Positions 40,969-51,825 of a stretch of 64,000 nucleotides of DNA are shown here, in pieces. The stretch comes from JALHOP01 sp964484195. GTDB lineage: Bacteria; Myxococcota; XYA12-FULL-58-9; JALHOP01. Within the stretch, counting starts at the first letter, position 1; every line of letters begins with the position of its first letter. Under the pieces are notes generated by a model that saw only the letters and a program-made list of their open reading frames with translations, was not told the DNA's origin and made no database searches. Where the stretch lies: assembly GCA_964484195.1 (NCBI GenBank), contig CAZAER010000011.1, positions 101,341 through 165,340 of the forward strand. Reading direction: 5' to 3'. The translations under genes were made by a program, and so were the position numbers.

Positions 40969-42642
40969 GTGGCGTTTCTCATGCTGTTTCGCGAGGTCTG
41001 GCGCTACGCGGGCCGAGACCGGTGGAAGATCGTCGTCTACGTCTTGCTGCATCTTCTCGCAGCGGTCGGGCCGCTCGCGACGCCTCTGGTCTTCGCGCAG
41101 ATCCTCAACAGCTTGCAGACCGAGCGCCGTGACCGGCTCTTCACCACGGTGGTGCAGTGGACCCTCGCCTGGGCCGGCTTGTTCGTCTGGTTCAACCTCT
41201 TTCACCGGCTGGGGCGGTGGTTCGAGTTCGACGTCGGCTATCGGCTCAAGCGCACCTACCTGAATCGCTACTATCGCATCGTCACCGACCTGCCGCTCGC
41301 GTGGCATACCGACCATCACTCCGGCGAGACCATCGACCGCATCAATCTGGCAGCCGGGGCGCTGCACGAGTTCAGCTTGCGTCAGTTCGTCTACATCGAC
41401 CAGCTGATGCGCTTTGGCGGAACACTCATCGTCCTAGCGGTGATGTCGTGGCGGGTCGCGGTGGTGGCGACCGTCGTAGCGGTCGTGACCATCCTCATCG
41501 TGCAGGCCTTCGACAAGCAGCTGGTCGTCGCCTTCGCGCGTCTCAACACCATCAATCACCGCACCCAGGCGACGTTCTTCGACTACGTGAGCAACATCAA
41601 GACCATCATCACTCTGCGCTTGGGTGAACGCACCGCCAAGGAGCTCGACGCGCGCATCGCCGAGGGCTACGCGCCATTCATGCGCGCCGAGACGTATTTG
41701 AACGCCATGAAGTGGGCGACGGTGACCGTTTGCATGATGGCGCTGCAGGTCGGAACCATCTTCTATTACATCTGGCTGCGATTGCGGGACGGCAGCGGCT
41801 TGCTCATCGGGAACGTGGCCGCGGTGCTGCAGTACCTCGAGCAGCTCAGCGGCACCTTCGGTGGCATCGCCGGCGAATACCAGCAGATCATCCACTGGCG
41901 GCAAAACTACAACGCGGTCTCCGACCTCGACGCATCCGTTCCAGCGGATGCGACCCTCGCCCACGAGGTGTTCACGTGGCGACGGATCGCGATCGAAGGT
42001 CTAGGCTTCGGCTATGCGGGAGGCACGACCCTGCATGACGTGGCGTTGCGTCTCGCGGCGGGTGAGCGCGTTGCCCTGGTCGGCGAAAGCGGCTCGGGCA
42101 AGTCGACGCTGATGGCATTGTTGCGCGGGCTGTACGAGACGCGCAGCGTCCGCTTGGACATCGACGGCAAGACGTCGACCACCCTCGCGCCGCTGGGCGG
42201 TATCACCACGCTCATTCCGCAGGAGCCCGAGATCTTCGAGAACACCATCCGCTACAACATCACGGTCGGCCTCGACTATCCCGAGAACGCGGTCCAAGAG
42301 GCACTGCGTTTGTCGCGCTTCGACCGTGTGGTCGAGAAGCTTCCCAAGGGACTCGAGACCGACGTGCGCGAGAAGGGCGTCACGCTGTCGGGTGGTGAAC
42401 GCCAGAGGCTGGCGTTGGCGCGAGGCATTCTTGCCGCCGCCAACAGCTCGCTCATCTTGATGGACGAGCCGACCAGCAGCGTCGATGAGGCCAACGAGGC
42501 CGCCATCTACGAGAGCATGTTCGCGGCCTTTCCGAACAGCACCATCGTCGCCTCGGTTCACCGCTCGAGCCTGCTCTCGCGCTTCGACCGTGTGATCGTC
42601 ATGGACAAGGGTCGTGTCGTGCGCGAAGAAACGAAGGCATGA
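40969..42642 (+). CDS. ABC transporter, fused permease and ATPase
   Basis: 557 residues from GTG 40969. The N-terminal exporter-type membrane domain (about 1-320, six helices) precedes an ATPase domain with Walker A GESGSGKST (372-380), Q-loop IPQEPEIFENTI, signature LSGGERQR and Walker B LILMDEPTS. It is a type IV half-transporter that would dimerise. It overlaps opgG by 4 bases, suggesting a role in export for or coordinated with glucan synthesis, but the substrate is not known. Confidence 0.9.
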   Translation: MAFLMLFREVWRYAGRDRWKIVVYVLLHLLAAVGPLATPLVFAQILNSLQTERRDRLFTTVVQWTLAWAGLFVWFNLFHRLGRWFEFDVGYRLKRTYLNRYYRIVTDLPLAWHTDHHSGETIDRINLAAGALHEFSLRQFVYIDQLMRFGGTLIVLAVMSWRVAVVATVVAVVTILIVQAFDKQLVVAFARLNTINHRTQATFFDYVSNIKTIITLRLGERTAKELDARIAEGYAPFMRAETYLNAMKWATVTVCMMALQVGTIFYYIWLRLRDGSGLLIGNVAAVLQYLEQLSGTFGGIAGEYQQIIHWRQNYNAVSDLDASVPADATLAHEVFTWRRIAIEGLGFGYAGGTTLHDVALRLAAGERVALVGESGSGKSTLMALLRGLYETRSVRLDIDGKTSTTLAPLGGITTLIPQEPEIFENTIRYNITVGLDYPENAVQEALRLSRFDRVVEKLPKGLETDVREKGVTLSGGERQRLALARGILAAANSSLILMDEPTSSVDEANEAAIYESMFAAFPNSTIVASVHRSSLLSRFDRVIVMDKGRVVREETKA

Positions 42643-44153
42643 AGCGTGTCGCGCTGCTGTTGCTCACAATCGCATGCGCGACCCCGAGCAGGCGGCCGCA
42701 CCGCGACGCCATAGCGGACAAGGTCTTCGCGCAGGTCGTGGAGGAAGCTCGGGAGCTCGCCGGTCGCGAGTTTGCTCGTGGCGACAGCGACCCGATGCCG
42801 GAGGTGCTCGCCAACCTCGACTACCAAGGGTATCGCGGCATCCAGTTTCGGCCGCGGGCCAACATCCGTCTTGGCGACGGCTTCGCGGTCCAGCTCTTCC
42901 ACCGCGGTGGCATCTACGACCGGCGCGTCGACATCTTCGTGCAGCCGCGCTCCGGTGAAGCCCGACAAATCGCTTACGATGCGACCCTGTTCGACCTCGG
43001 TCCCGCGCTCGCTGGGCAGTCTTTTCCAGCGGACCTCGGATTTGCCGGCCTGCGCGTGTACTTCGGTACGCCGCAGGCCTCGCCAGAGTTCCTGGTCATG
43101 CAGGGGGCGTCGTATTTTCGCTTGGTCGGCGAAGGTCAGAACTACGGTTCGTCGGCGCGCGGGCTCGCGGTCGATACCGGCCTGCCGCACCCCGAGGAGT
43201 TTCCCGAGCTCTTTGCCTTCTGGCTCATCGAGCCCGAGCCCGGCAGCAAGGAATTGCCGATCGTCGCACTGCTCGATAGTCCCAGCGTGACCGGTGCCCT
43301 CCGCTTCGTCCTCGAGCCTGGGAAGACGACGGTCGTCCAAGTCGAAGCCACGCTCTTCGTGCGCAAGCCCGTCGAACGTTTGGGTCTCGCCCCCCTCACC
43401 AGCATGTTCTGGCATGGCAGCAATGGACCCGCCGATCACAGCGACGATTTCCGGCCGCAGACACACGACGCCGATGGTCTCTTATTGCGGACGCAGACCG
43501 AGCCCGGCGCCTTCCGCCCACTGGTGAATGGCCGTGATGCGCCGCGAACCTCTTCATTTCGCGTCAAAGACTTGCACGCTTTCGGTCTGATGCAGCGCGA
43601 GCGCAGCTTCGCCGCCTATCAGGACGTCGAAGGGCGCCAGGAGACGCGACCTGGGCTCTTGGTCGAGCTCGAGAAGCCTTGGACCGGCGCGGTCCATCTC
43701 TACGAGATCCCCACGCGCAACGAGTACGTCGACAACATCGTCGCCTATCTGCAGCCCGATCCCCTGCCGCGCCAAGGCGATCGCATCGACCTCGCCTATC
43801 GCATCCGCACCATCGGCGATGACGAGAGTCCGCAAGTCGCCCGCGTGGTCGGCACGCACATTGGTCCGGTCGACCGCTTACGCCAGCCGGACGAGCCTCA
43901 GCCAACCTGGCGTATCTATGTCGTCGACTGGCTGGGCGACTCGCTACCTCGTGATCCCCATGCGTCCGTTTCAGCGGTCGTGACCGCCTCGAGCGGTGTC
44001 GTGGTGGACCCGGTCGTGCAGTACGTGCCCCAGACCGGCGGTTGGCGTGTCTGGTTCGAGCACCGGCCAGCCGGCGATGCCACTCCCGAGTTTCGCGCAT
44101 ACCTCGAGAGCGGTGGTAGGCAGGTTACCGAGACCTGGCTCTATGGACCCTAG
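42639..44153 (+). CDS. opgG: OpgG/MdoG-family glucan biosynthesis lipoprotein
   Basis: 504 residues. The signal peptide MKRVALLLLTIAC ends in a lipobox Cys, where E. coli OpgG is soluble periplasmic. The domain matches OpgG: YQGYRGIQFRP, FQLFHRGGIY-type AVQLFHRGGIYDRRVDI, SYFRLVGEGQNYGSSARGLA and TSMFWHGSNGP, then the DFRPQTHDADGLLL block. OpgG is needed for osmoregulated periplasmic glucan branching or processing. No opgH glycosyltransferase is in this window; the upstream ABC exporter is coupled instead. Confidence 0.93.
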   Translation: MKRVALLLLTIACATPSRRPHRDAIADKVFAQVVEEARELAGREFARGDSDPMPEVLANLDYQGYRGIQFRPRANIRLGDGFAVQLFHRGGIYDRRVDIFVQPRSGEARQIAYDATLFDLGPALAGQSFPADLGFAGLRVYFGTPQASPEFLVMQGASYFRLVGEGQNYGSSARGLAVDTGLPHPEEFPELFAFWLIEPEPGSKELPIVALLDSPSVTGALRFVLEPGKTTVVQVEATLFVRKPVERLGLAPLTSMFWHGSNGPADHSDDFRPQTHDADGLLLRTQTEPGAFRPLVNGRDAPRTSSFRVKDLHAFGLMQRERSFAAYQDVEGRQETRPGLLVELEKPWTGAVHLYEIPTRNEYVDNIVAYLQPDPLPRQGDRIDLAYRIRTIGDDESPQVARVVGTHIGPVDRLRQPDEPQPTWRIYVVDWLGDSLPRDPHASVSAVVTASSGVVVDPVVQYVPQTGGWRVWFEHRPAGDATPEFRAYLESGGRQVTETWLYGP

Positions 44154-44464
44154 GTGGTCAGCTTCAAGCCGGCGATGCAGCCGACCAGCGTCGCGAGCAG
44201 CGCCATGCGCACGGCCGTCATGGGCTCACCGAAGAGCACGACGCCGCCAATGGTCGCGCCGATGACTCCGATCCCGACCCAGACCGCATAGGCGGTGCCG
44301 ATCGGCACGCTACGCGCGGCGTGCGCGAGCAAGATGATGCTCACGACGATGGCGACGCCCGTGCCGATGCTGGGCCACAAGCGCGTGAAGCCCTGCGTGT
44401 ACTTGAGCCCGAGCGACCAGACGACCTCGAGCAACCCCGCGACGATGAGAACGCACCAAACCAT
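44150..44464 (-). CDS. sugE: Guanidinium exporter, SMR family (SugE/Gdx)
   Basis: 104 residues from ATG 44464, four transmembrane helices. It has the Gdx-type marks: conserved Glu13 in AGLLEVVW, KYTQGFTRLWPS, and GTAYAVWVGIG. The Shine-Dalgarno GGAGG (44473-44477) is eight bases from the ATG, which settles this start over a GTG at 44479 that lies inside it. Gdx proteins export guanidinium in exchange for protons. A probable guanidine-III riboswitch immediately upstream supports this over a quaternary-ammonium role. Convergent with opgG, overlapping by 4 bases. Confidence 0.93.
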   Translation of the reverse strand: MVWCVLIVAGLLEVVWSLGLKYTQGFTRLWPSIGTGVAIVVSIILLAHAARSVPIGTAYAVWVGIGVIGATIGGVVLFGEPMTAVRMALLATLVGCIAGLKLTT

Positions 44465-44479
44465 GGAAGCAACCTCCAC

Positions 44480-44520
44480 GGCCCGTCGTTCCTTCCTGGT
44501 ACGGGTCGCCCTCGTCAGGG
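44480..44520 (-). promoter_or_regulatory. Probable guanidine-III riboswitch upstream of sugE
   Basis: On the minus strand the leader contains CCTGACGAGGGCG, then CCCGTACC, then CAGGAAGGAACGACGGG. It matches the guanidine-III (ykkC-III) core from memory: GACGAGG, GCG, CCGTACC and AGGA-ACGG in order. P1 is CCTG with CAGG, and P2 is CCCGT with ACGGG, giving the expected pseudoknot. The Shine-Dalgarno follows P2 within about five bases, so ligand-dependent folding could control translation of sugE. Confidence 0.75.
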
Positions 44521-44563
44521 CTCAGAATGAGCAAGCGCACCGTACACAGACGCGCCGCGGTTG

Positions 44564-45691
44564 TCACCGCTTCGGTTTCACGACCGTGAAGGCTCCCAGG
44601 CGTGTCGTGGCGCCGTTCACCAGGATGTCTACCCGATGCTCTCCCGGGTTTGGCTTTCGCGTGGTGTGCACTTTCAGCGATACGCTCGCCTTCATGGCGA
44701 CGCTCTTGCCCGCGGCCAAAGTGACGCGCTTGATCTTGAAGACCTTGGGGCTGGCGGCGCCATTCGCTTTCACGAAGTGCACCACCATGTCGACCAGCAG
44801 GTCCTGCGACCGCTTGCTCGTGCTGCGTAGCTCGAAGCTCACTTCCGTCTTGGAGCCAATGACGACGCGCTCGGGGCTAAAATGCGCCTTGCCGACGCGC
44901 ACCTCGGCTTTCTTACCGAAGCCCAACAGCTTCAAGGCAGTACGGTCGCCGCGCTTCACCGCAGTGCGCAGCGCGTGCTCGATGAGGGATCGCCTCTCCG
45001 CTGAAGCGGACGATGGTAGCCAGGCCTCGCAGGTTGCGAGCAACAGAGCCGGGTGAGTCTTCGAGAGGTCGTTCAAGTTGTTGGCGACGCTGCGTCGTAC
45101 CACGGTCGCCGGATCGTCTTTCAGCAGCTCGAGGAGCGCGATGACCCGTTGCGGGTTCTCGTCGAGCCAAGCGACCCGTTGATTCCATGGCAAACGCAGA
45201 CGTGTTCCTTCCGAGACCAAGCGACGAACGTGTGGGCTCGGGTCACGCGTCCACTCGCCGAGCAACGCGAAGACGCGTTCGGGGTCCTTGGCAATGAAGG
45301 GGCGAATGCTGCCTTCGCAGGTGAAGCGCTGGGTGAGCTCGTATTGCGCGCGCATCGAGACGTCGAAGTGCTCGAGGCCGCGCTCGGCGACGAAGACGGT
45401 ATGTGGGTAGTAGTAGAACGGCGCCATGCCCAAGCCGAGCAGCTCGTCGCTCGCGTGCACCGGGCCCAGCGATTTCAACAGCACCTCGACGGCGCGCGGG
45501 TAGTCGGTAGGGAGATGCGCCGCCATGGCGCGCGCGATGTGTTTGCCACGATCGAGGAGCTCGAGCGCCTCGAGGCCTTTGCTTGCCTGCGCGATGAAGG
45601 CGCGCGTTGCGAGCTCCGGCATGGCGCCCGCGAGGTCGGCGGCGAGGCGGCGCACTAGGGCAGTCGAGAAGAACGACTTCAGGTCGCCCAT
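44564..45691 (-). CDS. alkC: AlkC-type DNA alkylpurine glycosylase with C-terminal Ig-like domain
   Basis: 375 residues from ATG 45691, sharing one base with the stop of the upstream gene. The HEAT-like repeat domain (about 1-255) has the AlkC block WTRDPSPHVRRLVSEGTRLR, LPWNQRVAWL and VRRSVANNLNDLSKTHP. The C-terminal 110 residues (VSFELRSTSKRSQDLLVDMV) look like the Ig-like domain of some AlkC enzymes. It excises 3-methyladenine and related bases, starting base-excision repair. The longer open frame upstream is not used. Confidence 0.88.
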   Translation of the reverse strand: MGDLKSFFSTALVRRLAADLAGAMPELATRAFIAQASKGLEALELLDRGKHIARAMAAHLPTDYPRAVEVLLKSLGPVHASDELLGLGMAPFYYYPHTVFVAERGLEHFDVSMRAQYELTQRFTCEGSIRPFIAKDPERVFALLGEWTRDPSPHVRRLVSEGTRLRLPWNQRVAWLDENPQRVIALLELLKDDPATVVRRSVANNLNDLSKTHPALLLATCEAWLPSSASAERRSLIEHALRTAVKRGDRTALKLLGFGKKAEVRVGKAHFSPERVVIGSKTEVSFELRSTSKRSQDLLVDMVVHFVKANGAASPKVFKIKRVTLAAGKSVAMKASVSLKVHTTRKPNPGEHRVDILVNGATTRLGAFTVVKPKR

Positions 45692-46593
45692 CAGCGCACC
45701 GGAATGAACAACGGATTCTCGCGGCCGGCGACTTGTACGAGCACGAACTCGGGATTGCTGGTGACGAGATTGAGGCTCTTCCATGCCTTGGGCTTCGCGA
45801 GCGAAGATTCTTTGGTTTTTCCTCCGCTTTCGCGGATGACCTTGCCGCCGGCTACCGCGATCCAACCTTTGGTCGTCGCAACCACTCCGAGCACCGGTGA
45901 GCTGGTGCCGTCTTTCTGCGTCTTGGCGAAGACGGACTCTGCTTGGGTCCCGCAGACGCGCGCCACGAAGCCGGCCTTTGCTTGCGCCACCGACACCAGG
46001 GTGCACTCGGGCTTGATGAGGTCGGTGGACACGGCGCTCACATTGCTGACGACCACGTCGCCGACCTTCACCTCACGCGTCAGCCCGGTCATGCGGTTGA
46101 TGGCGTAGAGCGGTCCACCTTCGGAGCCCACCAAGACGCCGTCCGGCGTTTGCGTGGCGTGCACCAAGCCCACGAAGCTCACTGGCGTGGTCAAACGCGC
46201 CGCCTGCCAGCTGCCCTTCTCGAGTGACATGATCGTTTTAGCGGTCACGACGCTGAGCGGCCCCTTGCCGGCGACGATGGCGTGTCCCTTGTCGTCCTGG
46301 AGATCGAAGCGCGACGCCACCGCGGCGAGGGGGGAGATGTCACGGAACTCGTAGGTGCCGCTCGTGAGGCTCGCGTGCACCGCCACGAAGATCAGCGCCA
46401 TGACTCCGCCATCGGCGGCGCGGTCGGTCGAGAGCACATGCTGGGCGGCCAAGCTCGCGGCGCCGCTCTTGCGGTCGTAGACGGTGACGACACCCTGCTC
46501 GGTGCGCAACCAGAGTCGATCCTTGGCGGCATCGCCGTCGACGACATCCGTCGGAGAAGAAAAAAGAGCAGCAACTACGAATAGATAAGTCAC
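45691..46593 (-). CDS. Hypothetical exported propeller-like protein
   Basis: 300 residues. The N-terminus MTYLFVVAALFSSPTDVV is a possible signal peptide. The body has repeated short strands with GG and W/F residues (GVLVGSEGGPLYAINRMTG; VVATTKGWIAVAGGKVIRE), consistent with a beta-propeller. It shares one base with the alkC start. No family recognised. Confidence 0.6.
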   Translation of the reverse strand: MTYLFVVAALFSSPTDVVDGDAAKDRLWLRTEQGVVTVYDRKSGAASLAAQHVLSTDRAADGGVMALIFVAVHASLTSGTYEFRDISPLAAVASRFDLQDDKGHAIVAGKGPLSVVTAKTIMSLEKGSWQAARLTTPVSFVGLVHATQTPDGVLVGSEGGPLYAINRMTGLTREVKVGDVVVSNVSAVSTDLIKPECTLVSVAQAKAGFVARVCGTQAESVFAKTQKDGTSSPVLGVVATTKGWIAVAGGKVIRESGGKTKESSLAKPKAWKSLNLVTSNPEFVLVQVAGRENPLFIPVR

Positions 46594-46637
46594 GGTGCGG
46601 TTTGCCTGCTTAAGCTGATTATTGTCTTGTTTACTTA

Positions 46638-46665
46638 TTGACTAATCGAGCGAACGGCCTAAATT
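46638..46665 (+). promoter_or_regulatory. Candidate sigma-70-type promoter of clpB
   Basis: TTGACT (46638-46643) and TAAATT (46660-46665) are separated by 16 bases in an AT-rich stretch unusual for this window. The -10 ends seven bases before the first clpB ATG, so transcription would begin at or very near the start codon. No CIRCE or sigma-32-type site was seen. Confidence 0.4.
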
Positions 46666-46672
46666 AGGGCGC

Positions 46673-49276
<2,604 letters not shown>

Positions 49277-49281
49277 GACAC

Positions 49282-50205
49282 GTGCGCTCCATATTTCTCG
49301 TTCTTGGGATCATCGCGCTGCCCGTGGTGTCCGCGAAAGCGGTCCGTCCGGTCGCCGTCGACTGGTCGGGCGTTTCCGATCAGACGATCGAGCAATGCCG
49401 CCTGCGCGGGCTCGAAGGCCTGCTCGTCCAAGCGCTCATCGAAGAGCAATACGCGGTCGTCGACAGGGTCGACGAGAACGGCATCAGCGTCGCGGTGACG
49501 GCTGGCCCGGCGAGCTTCGAGCTGCGCGTCTCGAGTCAGGGCGTCGTCCAGCACGACTGGATCGACATTCCCCGACCTTGTGACAGCTCCATCTCACTCG
49601 ACATCGTTCAGCGTGTCACCGCGATGACTCGCGCCGTCGACGCGAAGACAGGAGGAGCGGCCGCCGCGAGCACCGTCGAGACCGCGCCGCCTCCGGCAAG
49701 CAAGCGGACGATCGACGAGCAGCGTGGCCCGGCCGTTTCACGGTCACCGTTGGAGATCGATTTCCAGCTGGCCTTCCCAGGGCATCTCACACCGCTCCTC
49801 GGGGGATCGCTGCAGCTCCACATCGATCTCGGCGCCGCTTTCCTGACGATTGCGCCCGAGTGCACTGTCCGCAAACAGACCGATCTCACGCTTTTCGAGC
49901 CGGCGCTCGCTGCCGGCATCGGCAAGACACTCGGCGGCTTGCGGCCCTTCGCCTTCGACATTGGCCTCGAGGCCGCGGGCATTGTTCACCTCTACTCGAG
50001 TCGCTTCGCGGACGTGTCGGAGACGGGTGGTCACGTCGATGGACGCATCGGCTTGCCGCTCGCAGTGACCGTCGGGCGGGGTCGCGCCAGCATCACCGCA
50101 ATGCCGTATCTACGCTTCCTGCGCCTCGAGCATTTCTTCGGTGAGTCCCGCGCTTACACCTCGGAACGGTGGGGTATACTGGTGCGCGTGGGTGTAGGCC
50201 TCTAA
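49282..50205 (+). CDS. Hypothetical exported protein
   Basis: 307 residues from GTG 49282. The signal peptide RSIFLVLGIIALPVVSAKA is visible. A proline/alanine-rich linker lies near 115-150. The C-terminal half (about 160-307) has alternating hydrophobic strands with Gly, Tyr and Phe (FAFDIGLEAAGIVHLYSSRF; ITAMPYLRFLRLEHFF) and may be a small membrane-inserted or beta-barrel-like domain. It comes after clpB at 5 bases and just before the ECF sigma gene. No family recognised. Confidence 0.6.
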   Translation: MRSIFLVLGIIALPVVSAKAVRPVAVDWSGVSDQTIEQCRLRGLEGLLVQALIEEQYAVVDRVDENGISVAVTAGPASFELRVSSQGVVQHDWIDIPRPCDSSISLDIVQRVTAMTRAVDAKTGGAAAASTVETAPPPASKRTIDEQRGPAVSRSPLEIDFQLAFPGHLTPLLGGSLQLHIDLGAAFLTIAPECTVRKQTDLTLFEPALAAGIGKTLGGLRPFAFDIGLEAAGIVHLYSSRFADVSETGGHVDGRIGLPLAVTVGRGRASITAMPYLRFLRLEHFFGESRAYTSERWGILVRVGVGL

Positions 50206-50255
50206 GGCCGGCGGGCGGCGTTTTCCACGGCGAGAAACTTTCGCCGACTTCGCGC

Positions 50256-50780
50256 ATGAATTCAGAGAGCGTGGGTGGCCAGCAATTTGAATCGCTGTAC
50301 CGCAAACACCACGACGCGGTGTTTCGGGCATGTCTGCGTTTTGCTGCCGGGGATCGGGATTGGGCGATGGACCGCACGCACGATGTTTTCGTCACCCTGG
50401 CTCGCCGCATGGGGAAGCTCACCGACACCGACGACCTCGGCGGCTGGCTCTATCGCGTGGCGGTGAACACCTGCCTCATGGACCTTCGTCGGGCTCGCGG
50501 CTGGCGCAAGGTGAAAGACCAGCTCCTCGCCTGGGTGAGCCCGCAGACGTCGACTCCCGAGCGCACCGCGCAAGCCAAGCGCGATGTCTCGAAGCTCGAG
50601 CTCGCGGTGCGCGACTTGCCGGTGAAACAACGTGCGCTGATGACGCTGGTGCATCTCGACGGCAAATCGCAGTCGGAGGCCGCGCGTCTCTTGTCTCTGT
50701 CCGAGGGCCAGGTGTCGAAGCTCTACAAGAAGGCGCTCGCGACTCTGCAGGGCGCCGAATGGGAGATCGACCATGGCTGA
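50256..50780 (+). CDS. ECF-type RNA polymerase sigma factor
   Basis: 174 residues from ATG 50256 (MNSESVGGQQFESLYRKHHD). Region 2 is at about 8-75 (RTHDVFVTLARRM, LGGWLYRVAVNTCLMDLRR). Region 4 is at about 110-165 (RDLPVKQRALMTLVHLDGKS, then QSEAARLLSLSEGQVSKLYK). It overlaps the FecR-type gene by 8 bases, so the pair is translationally coupled. It is the second ECF sigma factor of the window. Confidence 0.9.
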   Translation: MNSESVGGQQFESLYRKHHDAVFRACLRFAAGDRDWAMDRTHDVFVTLARRMGKLTDTDDLGGWLYRVAVNTCLMDLRRARGWRKVKDQLLAWVSPQTSTPERTAQAKRDVSKLELAVRDLPVKQRALMTLVHLDGKSQSEAARLLSLSEGQVSKLYKKALATLQGAEWEIDHG

Positions 50781-51825
50781 TCGCCTGAGCCTCGAGCGCG
50801 AAGCGGCCGCGGTCAAAACGCGGATCGATGGCGAACGCTTGAGCGGACGTGAGTCCGTGGAGCTATCCCACCGTATCGAAGCGAGCTTGAAGGGCGAACG
50901 CCAGGGCTGGCGGGTCGCGTTGGCGGCCAGTGGGGCGCTCTGTGTCATCGCCATTTGGTTGGTCTTGGCGCTGCGTCCGCAAGAGCGGAGCGACCGGATC
51001 TGCGTGCGCGAGCACGCCGGATTCATCGACATCGATCCGGCCTGCAAAGAGCCGGTCAGTATCCAGCGCGGTGACGACATCATACTTGCCCATGCCGGCG
51101 CGCATCTCGAGGAGGGCGCGCAAGGCATGCGTGTCCGCTACGGCAGAGTGAGCTTCGTGGTCCAGAAGCGCGAAGGCGGTGCTAGCCTGCGCGTCTTGGT
51201 GTCGCACGGCGCCATCGAGGTGGTCGGCACGCGTTTCACGGTCACGCAGGAAGGCGAGCGTGGCCAGGTGCGCCTGGACGAGGGCAGCATCAAGTTCCAC
51301 TGGACGGGTGGCGAGGAGAGCACTCTCGCGCCTGGTGACGAGCTCGAGTGGCCGCCGCGGCCGAAGCCCGCGCCCGTGACCCTCGACGCCATCCCGCTCG
51401 AGCCACCGCAAGAAGAGCTCGTGGCTCCTCCGAAGCCCACACCCCCCAAGGCGCCCAGGCCCTCGCCAGCGAAAGCTCCCGAAGTACCCAAGGAAGAGCC
51501 CAGCGAAGAGCAGCAACCAGAGCTCGAAGACCCGGCCGGCCCGATGCTCATGGAGGACGTGCTCAAGAAGATGTCGACCTTGCGTAGTCAGCATCGCTAT
51601 CGCGAGGCAGTCGAGCTCCTGCGCGCGCAAAGTGACCGAAGCGACTTCAGCGGTCTGCAGCAGGCGCGTCTCTCCTTCGAGATCGGTCTGCTCTTGCAAG
51701 ACCGCATGGACGACAAGGTCGGAGCCTGCGCGCAATGGAAACAACACGCTCGGCGTTACCCCGATGACGCGAGCCACGCCGATCGGGTGCAGGAGTACAT
51801 CAAGGCCTGCGAGGACGCGCCGTGA
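50773..51825 (+). CDS. FecR-domain anti-sigma-like protein with TPR-type tail, copy 1
   Basis: 350 residues. A short cytoplasmic N-terminus and one transmembrane helix (about 48-68) are followed by a FecR domain (about 75-190: REHAGFIDIDPACKEPVSIQ; LVSHGAIEVVGTRFTV). A proline/glutamate-rich linker (about 200-255) follows, and the helical C-terminus resembles TPR units. The FecR part is periplasmic and probably senses a signal to release the adjacent sigma factor. A paralogue lies at 53170. Confidence 0.8.
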   Translation: MADRLSLEREAAAVKTRIDGERLSGRESVELSHRIEASLKGERQGWRVALAASGALCVIAIWLVLALRPQERSDRICVREHAGFIDIDPACKEPVSIQRGDDIILAHAGAHLEEGAQGMRVRYGRVSFVVQKREGGASLRVLVSHGAIEVVGTRFTVTQEGERGQVRLDEGSIKFHWTGGEESTLAPGDELEWPPRPKPAPVTLDAIPLEPPQEELVAPPKPTPPKAPRPSPAKAPEVPKEEPSEEQQPELEDPAGPMLMEDVLKKMSTLRSQHRYREAVELLRAQSDRSDFSGLQQARLSFEIGLLLQDRMDDKVGACAQWKQHARRYPDDASHADRVQEYIKACEDAP

